DNA of 13,599 bases from Pseudomonadales bacterium (GTDB lineage: Bacteria; Pseudomonadota; Gammaproteobacteria; Pseudomonadales; Moraxellaceae), in the NCBI GenBank assembly GCA_013043915.1, contig JABEVH010000149.1, forward strand, positions 1 to 13,599. Reading direction: 5' to 3'. The position numbers and the translations under genes are program-made. Numbering within the stretch: the stretch's first letter is position 1; the number at the start of each line of letters is the position of its first letter. Below the pieces are notes generated by a model that was not told the DNA's origin, did not search any database, and was given only the letters and a program-made list of their open reading frames with translations. This document shows, piece by piece, positions 1-6,793 of this stretch.

Positions 1-214
1 CATGCAGGTGGGGCAGACCGGTAAGGTTGTTGCGCCGCAACTATATGTTGCTGTTGGCATCTCAGGGGCTATCCAGCATTTGGCTGGGATGAAAGACTCC
101 AAGGTGATTGTAGCGATTAACAAAGATGCAGAAGCTCCAATTTTCCAAGTTGCTGATTACGGATTGGTGGGTGATCTGTTTGATGTTGTTCCGCAAATGG
201 AGAAACTGGTCTGA
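1..214 (+). CDS. etfA: Electron transfer flavoprotein alpha subunit, C-terminal part (5' end outside window)
   Basis: This is the last 70 codons of EtfA, the large subunit of the heterodimeric electron transfer flavoprotein, which passes electrons from cytoplasmic acyl-CoA and other dehydrogenases to a membrane ETF:quinone oxidoreductase. The piece visible is the FAD-binding domain. It carries the family signature GQTGKVVAPQLYVAVGISGA, then IQHLAGM, IVAINKD and APIFQVADYG, in the order expected for the EtfA C-terminus, and ends in the usual place with TGA at 212-214. The reading frame is open to the left edge, so the ATG at base 2 is an internal methionine and not the start. etfB would be expected just upstream, outside the window. 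Identity is near certain from the signature; the N-terminal domain cannot be judged. Confidence 0.95.
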   Translation, partial: MQVGQTGKVVAPQLYVAVGISGAIQHLAGMKDSKVIVAINKDAEAPIFQVADYGLVGDLFDVVPQMEKLV

Positions 215-223
215 AAGAAAGAT

Positions 224-264
224 AGGCAGATCTAAATGTGCTTAGTTTGCTCTGCCTGTTTCTT
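224..264 (+). terminator. Probable rho-independent terminator of etfA
   Basis: Ten bases after the etfA stop, AGGCAGA (224-230) is complementary to TCTGCCT (251-257). The stem can continue outwards with wobble pairs and bulges between the AAAGAAAGAT stretch and GTTTCTT. The right arm runs into a T-rich segment (259-264). The 20-base loop and interrupted T run make this an imperfect terminator. Its position between etfA and the tig promoter supports the reading. Confidence 0.45.
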
Positions 265-287
265 CTGGTGCCAGATTTCTTTATAAT
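259..287 (+). promoter_or_regulatory. Candidate sigma-70 promoter for tig
   Basis: A perfect -10 hexamer TATAAT lies at 282-287. The hexamer 17 bases upstream is TTTCTT (259-264), a poor -35, and no extended -10 TG is present. Transcription would start near 294, about 55 bases before the tig start codon. The call rests mainly on the -10 and the location; the -35 is weak. Confidence 0.45.
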
Positions 288-306
288 TCCACCCCTTACC
301 TGATGA

Positions 307-324
307 CGGCCCCCGCAGGGGCCG
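307..324 (+). other. GC-rich hairpin in the tig leader
   Basis: CGGCCCC (307-313) and GGGGCCG (318-324) pair perfectly over seven GC-only base pairs with loop CGCA. A short run of four T follows seven bases later (332-335), just before the Shine-Dalgarno GAGGA (341-345). It could be a weak terminator or attenuator, or a stabilising or translation-affecting element in the 5' untranslated region if transcription begins at the TATAAT box upstream. The hairpin is certain; its function is inference. Confidence 0.5.
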
Positions 325-349
325 CATGTGCTTTTAAGACGAGGATGTT

Positions 350-1648
350 ATGCAGGTCTCCGTAGAATCGATTTCCCCTATCGAACGACGCATGAAAGTG
401 ACTGTAGATGCTGCGCGTGTGAACGCAGGCTTGCAGGAAGGATTGACACGTACGCAGCGCACTGTGCGCGTAGATGGATTCCGTCCAGGCAAGGTGCCGA
501 TGTCCGTGGTGCGTCAACGCTTCGGCGATTCGGTTCGTCAGGAGGTGGTCGGCCAACTGGTTCGAGATACCTTGCTCGAAGCGATTAGCCAGCAAGAGTT
601 ACGGGTTGCCGGATATCCAGCTATCGATGAAGTGAATCAGGAAGGTGATCAGGCCCTCGAATTTGTAGCTGTATTTGAAGTTTATCCTGACGTTACCCTG
701 GCTGATTTCACCAGCCTTTCCGTGGTGCGTCCTGAGGTTAGCATTTCTGATGCTGATGTTGACGAGATGATTCTTAACCTGCGCAAGCAGAAAGCCACCT
801 GGACTACCGTGGATAGAGCTGCGACCTTGGAAGATCGGGTAAGTCTGGACTATGAAGGCTCCATCAATGGAGTGCCTTTTGAAGGTGGTAAGGCTGAAGG
901 GCAAACGCTGGTGCTTGGTAGTGGACGAATGATCCCAGGTTTTGAAGAGGGTGTCGTCGGCATGACCGCCGGAGAGGAGAAAACCATTACAGTGACCTTC
1001 CCCGAAGACTATCAGGCAGAGAATCTGCGTGGTAAGCAAGCTCAGTTTCTGATTCATGCCAAACTGGTGGAAGAGCAGCATCTGCCTGAATTAAATGATG
1101 AATTCGTTCGTGAATTCTCGGAGCAGACCGACTTGCATGCCTTTCGAGAGGAAGTTCGTGGCAATATGGAACGCGAATTGAAAGCTGCCGTACGTCAAGT
1201 CGTGAAAAAAGCGGTATTTGATGTTGTCGTCGGGGCTCATGAGGTGAGTGCGCCCAAGACTTTGGTGCGTGAAGAAATTGAACGTCAGCGTCAGCAAGCA
1301 GTTAGCCGTTTTGGCTGGAAGAATATCGACCCTCGCATGTTGCCAGATGAAATGTTCAGTGTGGCGGCTGAGCGGTCAGTGAATCTGGGGCTGGTGGTAG
1401 GAGAGATTATTCGCCACCATAAGCTGGAAGTGGATCAGGATCGTTTGCGTGAGTTTGTTAGGGATATCGCTGCAGCTTATGAAGATCCCCAGCAGGTCAT
1501 GGACTGGTACCTAAAGAATAATGAACAGCGTCAGCAGCTAGAGTCAGTGGTACTGGAAGATCAGGTTGTAGATTGGTTGCTGGGTAGTATGCAGGTTCAG
1601 ATGCAGCCGTCGACCTATCGTGAAATTTTGCAGCAAATTCAAAGGTAA
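350..1648 (+). CDS. tig: Trigger factor, ribosome-associated chaperone and peptidyl-prolyl isomerase
   Basis: Trigger factor binds the ribosome beside the exit tunnel and shields and isomerises nascent chains in the cytoplasm. The 432-residue product has the family's usual length and layout. The N-terminal ribosome-binding domain carries the signature GFRPGKVP at residues 43-50. A FKBP-type PPIase domain spans roughly 162-244, with LDYEGSINGVPFEGG, LGSGRMIPGFEEGVVGM and the FP-[DE]-Y segment. The remaining C-terminal part matches the helical, SurA-like chaperone domain. The start at 350 is preceded by GAGGA at 341-345, four bases away. The next gene, clpP, follows after about 150 bases, the widespread tig-clpP-clpX order. 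A TATAAT box and a GC-rich hairpin precede the gene. Nothing looks truncated or frameshifted. Confidence 0.97.
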   Translation: MQVSVESISPIERRMKVTVDAARVNAGLQEGLTRTQRTVRVDGFRPGKVPMSVVRQRFGDSVRQEVVGQLVRDTLLEAISQQELRVAGYPAIDEVNQEGDQALEFVAVFEVYPDVTLADFTSLSVVRPEVSISDADVDEMILNLRKQKATWTTVDRAATLEDRVSLDYEGSINGVPFEGGKAEGQTLVLGSGRMIPGFEEGVVGMTAGEEKTITVTFPEDYQAENLRGKQAQFLIHAKLVEEQHLPELNDEFVREFSEQTDLHAFREEVRGNMERELKAAVRQVVKKAVFDVVVGAHEVSAPKTLVREEIERQRQQAVSRFGWKNIDPRMLPDEMFSVAAERSVNLGLVVGEIIRHHKLEVDQDRLREFVRDIAAAYEDPQQVMDWYLKNNEQRQQLESVVLEDQVVDWLLGSMQVQMQPSTYREILQQIQR

Positions 1649-1658
1649 CCGGGCATCT

Positions 1659-1690
1659 TTGACGTGCGGCTTGCAGCCAGGATCTAAAAT
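1659..1690 (+). promoter_or_regulatory. Weak candidate promoter for clpP-clpX
   Basis: In the tig-clpP gap, TTGACG (1659-1664) is followed by TCTAAAAT (1683-1690), which offers TCTAAA at an 18-base spacing or TAAAAT at 20 bases. Both spacings are above the 17-base optimum. An overlapping alternative is TTGCAG (1671-1676) with TTTACT (1693-1698) at 16 bases. I found no convincing sigma-32 box here. clpPX may also be read through from tig. Confidence 0.3.
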
Positions 1691-1798
1691 CCTTTACTCT
1701 GAGTGTGCTGGTTGCTTACATGGTTGCCAGCTTCGCAGGGTTTAAGTTCGTTCAAGGAATCTATTATGCATAGCTGGCAGTGTGGCGGAGAGCAGATG

Positions 1799-2404
1799 AT
1801 GAATACGGGGACGCAAAACCTCGGGTTGATTCCCATGGTGATAGAGCAGTCATCACGGGGAGAGAGATCCTTTGATATTTATTCCCGGTTGCTGCGTGAA
1901 CGCGTGGTCTTTATTGTAGGGCCTATTGAAGATCATATGGCTAATCTGGTGGTTGCACAGTTGCTCTTTCTGGAATCAGAGAATCCTGATAAGGATATAC
2001 ACCTGTATATCAACTCGCCGGGGGGGTCGGTCACAGCAGGTATGGCCATTTACGACACTATGCGATTTATCAAGCCTCATGTTTCCACGATGTGCATAGG
2101 CATGGCTGCGAGCATGGGAGCTTTCTTGTTATGCTCAGGAGAACGTGGCAAACGCTACTGTTTGCCTAACTCACGTATCATGATACATCAGCCGTTGGGC
2201 GGGTTTCAGGGGCAGGCGTCAGATATTGCGATACATGCTCAGGAAATTCTTAAGATTCGCGATAGACTTAACAAGATCATGGCGGAAAACTGCCAGCAAC
2301 CTTTCGAACGGCTGGAGAAAGATACAGACCGTGATAATTTCATGAGCTCCGTGGAAGCCAAAGATTATGGGTTGGTTGATCATGTGCTAGAAAAGCGCGA
2401 GTAA
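1799..2404 (+). CDS. clpP: ATP-dependent Clp protease proteolytic subunit
   Basis: ClpP is the serine peptidase whose two stacked heptameric rings form the degradation chamber of ClpXP in the cytoplasm. From the ATG at 1799 the product has 201 residues. The catalytic triad is visible: Ser105 in GMAASMG, His130 in MIHQPLGG and Asp179 in DRDNFMS. The mature N-terminus starts around LGLIPMVIEQSSRGERSFD, matching ALVPMVIEQTSRG of E. coli ClpP. The start is uncertain. Tandem ATGs at 1796 and 1799 have GGAG (1787-1790) five and eight bases upstream. An in-frame ATG at 1766 has its own AAGGA (1754-1758) seven bases upstream and would add 11 residues, and a GTG at 1703 is also in frame. All would give a propeptide removed by self-processing, as in the family. 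clpX begins 25 bases downstream, so the two are surely cotranscribed. Confidence 0.95.
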   Translation: MNTGTQNLGLIPMVIEQSSRGERSFDIYSRLLRERVVFIVGPIEDHMANLVVAQLLFLESENPDKDIHLYINSPGGSVTAGMAIYDTMRFIKPHVSTMCIGMAASMGAFLLCSGERGKRYCLPNSRIMIHQPLGGFQGQASDIAIHAQEILKIRDRLNKIMAENCQQPFERLEKDTDRDNFMSSVEAKDYGLVDHVLEKRE

Positions 2405-2429
2405 GCAGGCGCTGACAAGAGGTATTTAA

Positions 2430-3728
2430 ATGAGTGATGAACGCAAGGGTAGCAGAGATGACGGCAAGGTCCTTTACTGCTCATTTTGCAATAAGAGCCA
2501 GCATGAAGTTCGCAAATTAATTGCTGGTCCCACGGTATTCATCTGCGATGAGTGCGTGGCGTTGTGCAATGACATCATTCGTGAGCAAGTGCAGGAAGAC
2601 CAGGGTGAGTCCGGAGCCGATCGCTTGCCTACACCGCATGAGATCAAGGAAACGCTGGACTCCTATGTCATAGGTCAGGACCAGGCTAAGAAAGTCTTGG
2701 CGGTGGCGGTGTATAACCATTACAAGCGACTGCGGGCTGGCATGAAAAAGGCGCAGACGCGAGGTCATAGTCAGGATGTAGAGCTCTCCAAGAGCAATAT
2801 TTTATTAATTGGTCCCACGGGTTCAGGAAAAACCTTGCTGGCAGAGACCCTGGCTCGCCTGTTGAATGTTCCATTTACCATGGCCGATGCTACCACGCTA
2901 ACCGAAGCTGGGTATGTCGGAGAGGATGTGGAAAACATCATTCAGAAGTTGTTGCAAAAATGTGACTACGATGTCGAAAAAGCGCAGCAAGGTATCGTCT
3001 ATATTGATGAGATTGACAAGATCTCTCGTAAAAGCGATAACCCATCGATTACCCGAGATGTGTCAGGAGAAGGTGTACAGCAGGCTTTGCTTAAGCTGAT
3101 TGAGGGGACGGTGGCTTCTGTGCCTCCCCAAGGGGGTCGTAAGCATCCTCAGCAAGAGTTTCTGCAAGTGGATACGTCCAATATCCTGTTTATTTGCGGA
3201 GGAGCTTTTGCTGGGCTTGAAAAGGTCATACGCGGTCGATCAGAACAAGGTGGCATAGGCTTTGGTGCTACGGTCAAGAGTGTTTCTGAATCGCGCAACG
3301 TGGGTGAAACCTTGAAGGATGTAGAGCCTGAGGATCTGATCAAATTCGGGCTAATACCTGAGTTTGTTGGACGTCTTCCCGTACTGGCAACCCTGGAAGA
3401 GCTCAGTGAAGAAGCGCTCATGCAGATCTTGACCCAGCCACGCAATGCCTTGACCAAGCAATACATGAAACTGTTTGATATGGAAGGGGTTGAGCTCGAT
3501 TTCAGGGAAGAAGCTTTGCGCTCGGTCGCTCACAAGGCGATGGAACGTAAGACAGGTGCGCGAGGCTTGCGTTCCATACTGGAAAATATTTTATTGGCTA
3601 CCATGTATGATCTACCCTCACTACAGGGTATACGCAAAGTGGTCGTCGATGAAGGCGCGATTGAAGGTTCTTCAGCACCCTTGTTGATTTATGAAAATCA
3701 GGAGCCCTCGCGGGCTGTGCCTGAGTAA
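2430..3728 (+). CDS. clpX: ATP-dependent Clp protease ATP-binding subunit ClpX
   Basis: ClpX is the hexameric AAA+ unfoldase that recognises ssrA-tagged and other substrates, threads them through its pore and feeds ClpP. The 432 residues show the full family plan. The N-terminal zinc-binding domain has Cys17, Cys20, Cys39 and Cys42 (CSFC, CDEC). Walker A GPTGSGKT is at 128-135, the pore-1 loop GYVG at 161-164, and Walker B IVYIDEID at 189-196. The RKH pore loop is at 237-239, the IGF loop that docks on ClpP at about 276-278, and the sensor-2 segment GARGLRS lies near the C-terminus. The start is fixed by AAGAGG at 2417-2422, seven bases before the ATG. The gene follows clpP by 25 bases. All key residues are present, so it should form an active partner for the ClpP encoded next to it. 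Confidence 0.97.
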   Translation: MSDERKGSRDDGKVLYCSFCNKSQHEVRKLIAGPTVFICDECVALCNDIIREQVQEDQGESGADRLPTPHEIKETLDSYVIGQDQAKKVLAVAVYNHYKRLRAGMKKAQTRGHSQDVELSKSNILLIGPTGSGKTLLAETLARLLNVPFTMADATTLTEAGYVGEDVENIIQKLLQKCDYDVEKAQQGIVYIDEIDKISRKSDNPSITRDVSGEGVQQALLKLIEGTVASVPPQGGRKHPQQEFLQVDTSNILFICGGAFAGLEKVIRGRSEQGGIGFGATVKSVSESRNVGETLKDVEPEDLIKFGLIPEFVGRLPVLATLEELSEEALMQILTQPRNALTKQYMKLFDMEGVELDFREEALRSVAHKAMERKTGARGLRSILENILLATMYDLPSLQGIRKVVVDEGAIEGSSAPLLIYENQEPSRAVPE

Positions 3729-3739
3729 GACCGGGTGCA

Positions 3740-3779
3740 GGACCCTTAGATCGTTCTGGGGGTTCGACTTTCTTTTTTT
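3740..3779 (+). terminator. Probable rho-independent terminator of clpP-clpX
   Basis: GGACCC (3740-3745) can pair with GGGTTC (3760-3765) through five Watson-Crick pairs and one G-T pair, with extra G-T pairs inside. It is followed by a pyrimidine-rich tract ending in seven T (3773-3779). The stem is modest and the loop long, but the T tract and its place 12 bases after the clpX stop fit an intrinsic terminator that separates clpX from lon. Confidence 0.45.
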
Positions 3780-3800
3780 GCGGTCATTCTCCTTGATAGA

Positions 3801-3828
3801 CTTGCAATTGTGTACTCTGTCCCTCATT
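3801..3828 (+). promoter_or_regulatory. Candidate heat-shock (sigma-32) promoter of lon
   Basis: CTTGCA (3801-3806) resembles the sigma-32 -35 element CTTGAA. CCCTCATT (3821-3828) resembles the -10 element CCCCATNT. The 14-base spacing is within the usual range. Transcription would begin near 3835, about 38 bases before the lon start. No comparably good sigma-70 pair is visible in this gap. lon is a classic sigma-32 target in E. coli, which supports the reading; each box has one main mismatch. Confidence 0.5.
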
Positions 3829-3872
3829 CCTTATGGGATATAGTCTCTTTATGGCGGCTTCAGGAGTTGTAC

Positions 3873-6272
3873 ATGCCCTCTTCCAAACTTGATTTACCGT
3901 TGCTTCCCTTGCGGGATGTGGTGATTTATCCTCACATGGTGATACCGTTGTTTGTGGGGCGAGAAAAATCCATTTTAGCTCTTGAAGCAGCTACTGCAGC
4001 GAGTAAACAGATATTTCTGGTGGCACAAAAGGATGCCTCTGATGATAATCCTGACATGGATGGCTTGTATCCCATTGGTACGGTCTCCAGCATTTTGCAG
4101 TTATTAAAACTGCCTGATGGTACGGTCAAAGTGCTGGTTGAGGGTGATTTCCGCGCTCGGCTTATCGGTCTGGGGGAAGGACAGGGGTTTGGGCAAGCTG
4201 AAGTTTTGCCGATTAAAATGGATGATCCAGCTAGTCCGGATGAAGAGATTCTGGCGCGAACCTTGATGGGGCAGTTTGAAAATTATGTCAAACTATCCAA
4301 GAAAGTAGCGCCTGAAGTATTGACCTCAGTTGCCTCGATTGAACAGCCTAGTCGACTTGCAGATACGATTGCAGCGCATTTGTCTCTGAAGCTGGAGGAG
4401 CGTCAGGCGATCCTGGAAATTATTGATCTCAATGACAGGGTTGAGCATTTGCTGGGTATCATGGAAGGCGAGATGGAAATTCTCAAAGTTGAGAAGCGCA
4501 TTCGTGGTCGGGTCAAGAAGCAAATGGAGAAAAGTCAGCGCGAGTACTACTTGAATGAGCAGATGAAGGCTATTCAGAAAGAACTCGGCGAACTTGATGA
4601 GGTACATAATGAATCGGTTGAACTGCAGCGCCGTGTTGAAGAAAGCGGGATGCCAGCAGAAGCGCGACGCAAGGTAGATGCCGAACTGCGTAAATTGCGC
4701 ATGATGTCGCCGATGTCGGCAGAAGCTACGGTTGTCCGTAGTTATATCGACTGGATGCTGCAGGTACCCTGGAAAAAGCGTAGTAAAGTTCGTATTGATT
4801 TGCCTGCAGCCAAAGCGCTGCTGGATCGTGATCATTACGGTCTGGAGGAAGTCAAAGAGCGCATTCTTGAATATCTGGCCGTGCAAAGTCGGGTTAAGCG
4901 ACTGCATGGCCCCATTCTCTGTCTGGTGGGCCCTCCTGGCGTGGGCAAGACGTCTCTGGGACAATCCATTGCCAAAGCCACCAACCGGCAATTTATTCGC
5001 ATGGCCTTGGGCGGGGTTCGTGATGAAGCTGAAATTCGTGGTCATCGTCGCACGTATATAGGTTCCCTGCCGGGTAAATTGATTCAACGCCTGAGTAAGG
5101 TGGGTGTACGTAATCCATTATTTCTCCTCGATGAAATCGATAAAATGGGTGTCGATATGCGAGGTGATCCGGCATCTGCCTTGCTGGAAGTTCTTGATCC
5201 TGAACAGAACAAAACATTCAATGATCATTACTTGGAAGTCGATTATGACTTATCTGAAGTGATGTTCATCTGTACGGCCAATTCAATGAATATCCCCGGT
5301 CCGCTGCTTGATCGTATGGAAGTTATCCGCATTCCAGGGTATACCGAAGATGAGAAAATCAATATCGCCCGTCAATACCTGATTCCTAAACAAATTGGGC
5401 GTAACGGTATGAAAGCCGGTGAAATTGAAATTACGGATGAAGCCGTTCGTGATCTCATTCGATATTACTCACGTGAAGCTGGGGTGCGTAGTTTGGAGCG
5501 GGAAATTTCCAAACTATGTCGTAAGGTCGTCAAGGAGTCTGTGCTCGGTAAATCAGGGCATGTGGTAAAGGTTACCCCAGAGTTGCTGGAGTTTTACTCA
5601 GGGGTGCGTAAATTTAATTACGGTAAGGCTGAAGAAGAAGATCAAGTAGGTTTGGTTACCGGGCTAGCTTGGACCTCGGTGGGGGGGGAAATCCTTACCA
5701 TTGAAGCCGTAGCCGTTCCAGGCAAGGGTCGAATTAGTAAGACCGGCTCACTGGGCGATGTCATGCAAGAGTCGATCAGTGCTGCTATGACGGTGGTTAG
5801 GGCGCGATCGCGCGATTTGGGCATACCGACCCTGGCTCATGAGCAACATGATGTGCATATTCATATTCCTGAGGGAGCTACTCCTAAGGATGGTCCTAGT
5901 GCAGGGACGGCGATATGTACAGCCATCGTGTCGGTGTTGACCGGAATTCCTGTGCGTGCCGATGTGGCGATGACAGGAGAGATCACGTTACGTGGTCAGG
6001 TGTTGCCGATAGGGGGGCTTAAGGAAAAGCTGCTGGCCGCCCATCGCGGTGGTATTAAGACGGTATTGATCCCTGAAGACAACCTGAGAGATCTCAAGGA
6101 AGTTCCGGATAATATCAAGGGAGAACTGCAAATCTACCCGGTAAAATGGATCGACCAGGTCCTTGAGCTGGCTTTGGTCAGGCCGTTGACCCCGATCACC
6201 ACGGAGGCTGTCATAGCATCGAGCGAAGGTTTACCCCCTTCTGATGATGAGGATCGCTTGAGTACGCACTAA
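3873..6272 (+). CDS. lon: Lon protease, ATP-dependent AAA+ serine protease
   Basis: Lon is a homohexameric cytoplasmic protease that degrades misfolded proteins and selected regulators; in E. coli HU is among its substrates. From the ATG at 3873 the product is 799 residues, normal for bacterial LonA. The N-terminal substrate-binding domain opens with LPLLPLRDVVIYPHMVIPLF. A coiled region with REYYLNEQMKAIQKELGE follows. Walker A GPPGVGKT is at 353-360 and Walker B LFLLDEIDK at about 416-424. The C-terminal protease domain has the Ser-Lys dyad: Ser676 in PKDGPSAG and Lys719 in GGLKEKLLAA. I chose 3873 because AGGAG (3862-3866) sits six bases upstream and the protein then begins as in the family. 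An in-frame extension to 3810 lacks such a site and would overlap the proposed sigma-32 promoter. The gene lies between clpX and hup, a widely conserved order. Confidence 0.97.
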   Translation: MPSSKLDLPLLPLRDVVIYPHMVIPLFVGREKSILALEAATAASKQIFLVAQKDASDDNPDMDGLYPIGTVSSILQLLKLPDGTVKVLVEGDFRARLIGLGEGQGFGQAEVLPIKMDDPASPDEEILARTLMGQFENYVKLSKKVAPEVLTSVASIEQPSRLADTIAAHLSLKLEERQAILEIIDLNDRVEHLLGIMEGEMEILKVEKRIRGRVKKQMEKSQREYYLNEQMKAIQKELGELDEVHNESVELQRRVEESGMPAEARRKVDAELRKLRMMSPMSAEATVVRSYIDWMLQVPWKKRSKVRIDLPAAKALLDRDHYGLEEVKERILEYLAVQSRVKRLHGPILCLVGPPGVGKTSLGQSIAKATNRQFIRMALGGVRDEAEIRGHRRTYIGSLPGKLIQRLSKVGVRNPLFLLDEIDKMGVDMRGDPASALLEVLDPEQNKTFNDHYLEVDYDLSEVMFICTANSMNIPGPLLDRMEVIRIPGYTEDEKINIARQYLIPKQIGRNGMKAGEIEITDEAVRDLIRYYSREAGVRSLEREISKLCRKVVKESVLGKSGHVVKVTPELLEFYSGVRKFNYGKAEEEDQVGLVTGLAWTSVGGEILTIEAVAVPGKGRISKTGSLGDVMQESISAAMTVVRARSRDLGIPTLAHEQHDVHIHIPEGATPKDGPSAGTAICTAIVSVLTGIPVRADVAMTGEITLRGQVLPIGGLKEKLLAAHRGGIKTVLIPEDNLRDLKEVPDNIKGELQIYPVKWIDQVLELALVRPLTPITTEAVIASSEGLPPSDDEDRLSTH

Positions 6273-6307
6273 AATTGTGTCGAGTTTGGAAGTTTGTGCG
6301 AGATTTC

Positions 6308-6337
6308 TTGACACTGACTTGCGCTCATGGGTATAAA
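6308..6337 (+). promoter_or_regulatory. Near-consensus sigma-70 promoter of hup
   Basis: A perfect -35 TTGACA (6308-6313) is followed after 18 bases by TATAAA (6332-6337), one mismatch from the -10 consensus. Transcription would start near 6344, leaving a leader of about 84 bases before the GTG start. This is the strongest promoter seen in the window, as expected for an abundant nucleoid protein. No terminator is evident between lon and this promoter, so some lon transcripts may also read into hup. Confidence 0.75.
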
Positions 6338-6427
6338 ATGCAGCTTCGCCGGGGGTGCGGTCGTTACGAGTGGAATAGCGTCCGGATCTGAGAATAAAAT
6401 ACATGGTTTACAAGCAAGGGGATTGAC

Positions 6428-6700
6428 GTGAATAAGTCTGAACTGATTGATGCTATCGCAGAAAGCGCTGAACTTTCCAAGGTGGATGCTGGTCGTGCGC
6501 TAGATGCTGTGGTATCTGCAGTGACACGTGCGTTGAAGTCCGGTGACTCCGTCACTCTGGTGGGCTTCGGGTCATTTGTTGTGAAGGAACGTGCTGCCCG
6601 CACAGGCCGCGATCCACGCAGTGGTAAGGAAATTCAGATTGCGGCCAGCAAGGCGCCTGCTTTCAAGCCAGGCAAGTCGTTGAAGGACGCACTGAACTGA
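6428..6700 (+). CDS. hupB: DNA-binding protein HU, beta type
   Basis: HU is a small dimeric nucleoid protein that bends and compacts DNA. The 90-residue product has the family length and features. Helices 1-2 are MNKSELIDAIAESAELSK and the following DAGRALDAVVSAV. The VTLVGFGSFVVKERAARTGR segment leads into the beta arm, with RDPRSGKEIQI and then the FKPGKSLKDALN C-terminus. The Arg-Asp/Asn-Pro turn at the arm tip (here RDPRSG), which intercalates into DNA, is present. The start codon is GTG at 6428, with AAGGGGA (6416-6422) five bases upstream. Its own near-consensus promoter and a strong terminator downstream make it look like a mainly monocistronic gene. Its place beside lon suggests HU beta; sequence alone does not separate this from other HU types or rule out a single-HU genome. 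Confidence 0.93.
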   Translation: MNKSELIDAIAESAELSKVDAGRALDAVVSAVTRALKSGDSVTLVGFGSFVVKERAARTGRDPRSGKEIQIAASKAPAFKPGKSLKDALN

Positions 6701-6710
6701 TAAGGCGGCG

Positions 6711-6731
6711 CATGCGTGGGTAAAGCGCATG
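6711..6731 (+). other. Small hairpin between the hup stop and its terminator
   Basis: CATGCG (6711-6716) pairs perfectly with CGCATG (6726-6731), with one more T-G pair possible and a loop of about eight bases. It has no T tract. It lies just upstream of the main terminator hairpin, so the hup transcript would end in two stacked hairpins, which may protect the 3' end from exonucleases. Confidence 0.5.
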
Positions 6732-6737
6732 ACCGGG

Positions 6738-6766
6738 AAGCGTGCCTTCTGGCGCGCTTTTTTTTT
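6738..6766 (+). terminator. Strong rho-independent terminator of hup
   Basis: AAGCGTGCC (6738-6746) pairs with GGCGCGCTT (6751-6759) over nine base pairs, one of them T-G, around the loop TTCT. A run of nine T (6758-6766) follows. This is a textbook intrinsic terminator 37 bases after the hup stop and only 27 bases before the ppiD start. Confidence 0.9.
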
Positions 6767-6793
6767 AGCTAGTTTTGAGAGTTGTGGATTGCC

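Noticed and set aside
599..1081. Open frame of about 160 codons on the minus strand inside tig
   Set aside because: It is antisense to the conserved PPIase domain of trigger factor, and its product looks like random translation.
1704..1735. Repeat GGTTGC...GGTTGC and GCTGG/CCAGC dyad upstream of clpP
   Set aside because: The paired arms are only five bases long with mismatches inside, which can occur by chance.
3810..3872. Longer N-terminus for Lon from the ATG at 3810
   Set aside because: There is no Shine-Dalgarno, the extra 21 residues are not family-like, and the stretch overlaps the proposed sigma-32 promoter; the ATG at 3873 has AGGAG six bases upstream.
4326..5087. Open frame of about 253 codons on the minus strand inside lon
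   Set aside because: It lies wholly within the lon coding sequence, its translation resembles no family I recognise, and lon shows intact motifs across the same bases.
6701..6793. tRNA genes between hup and ppiD, seen at this place in some proteobacteria
   Set aside because: The gap is only 93 bases and consists of two hairpins and a T run; no cloverleaf is possible.
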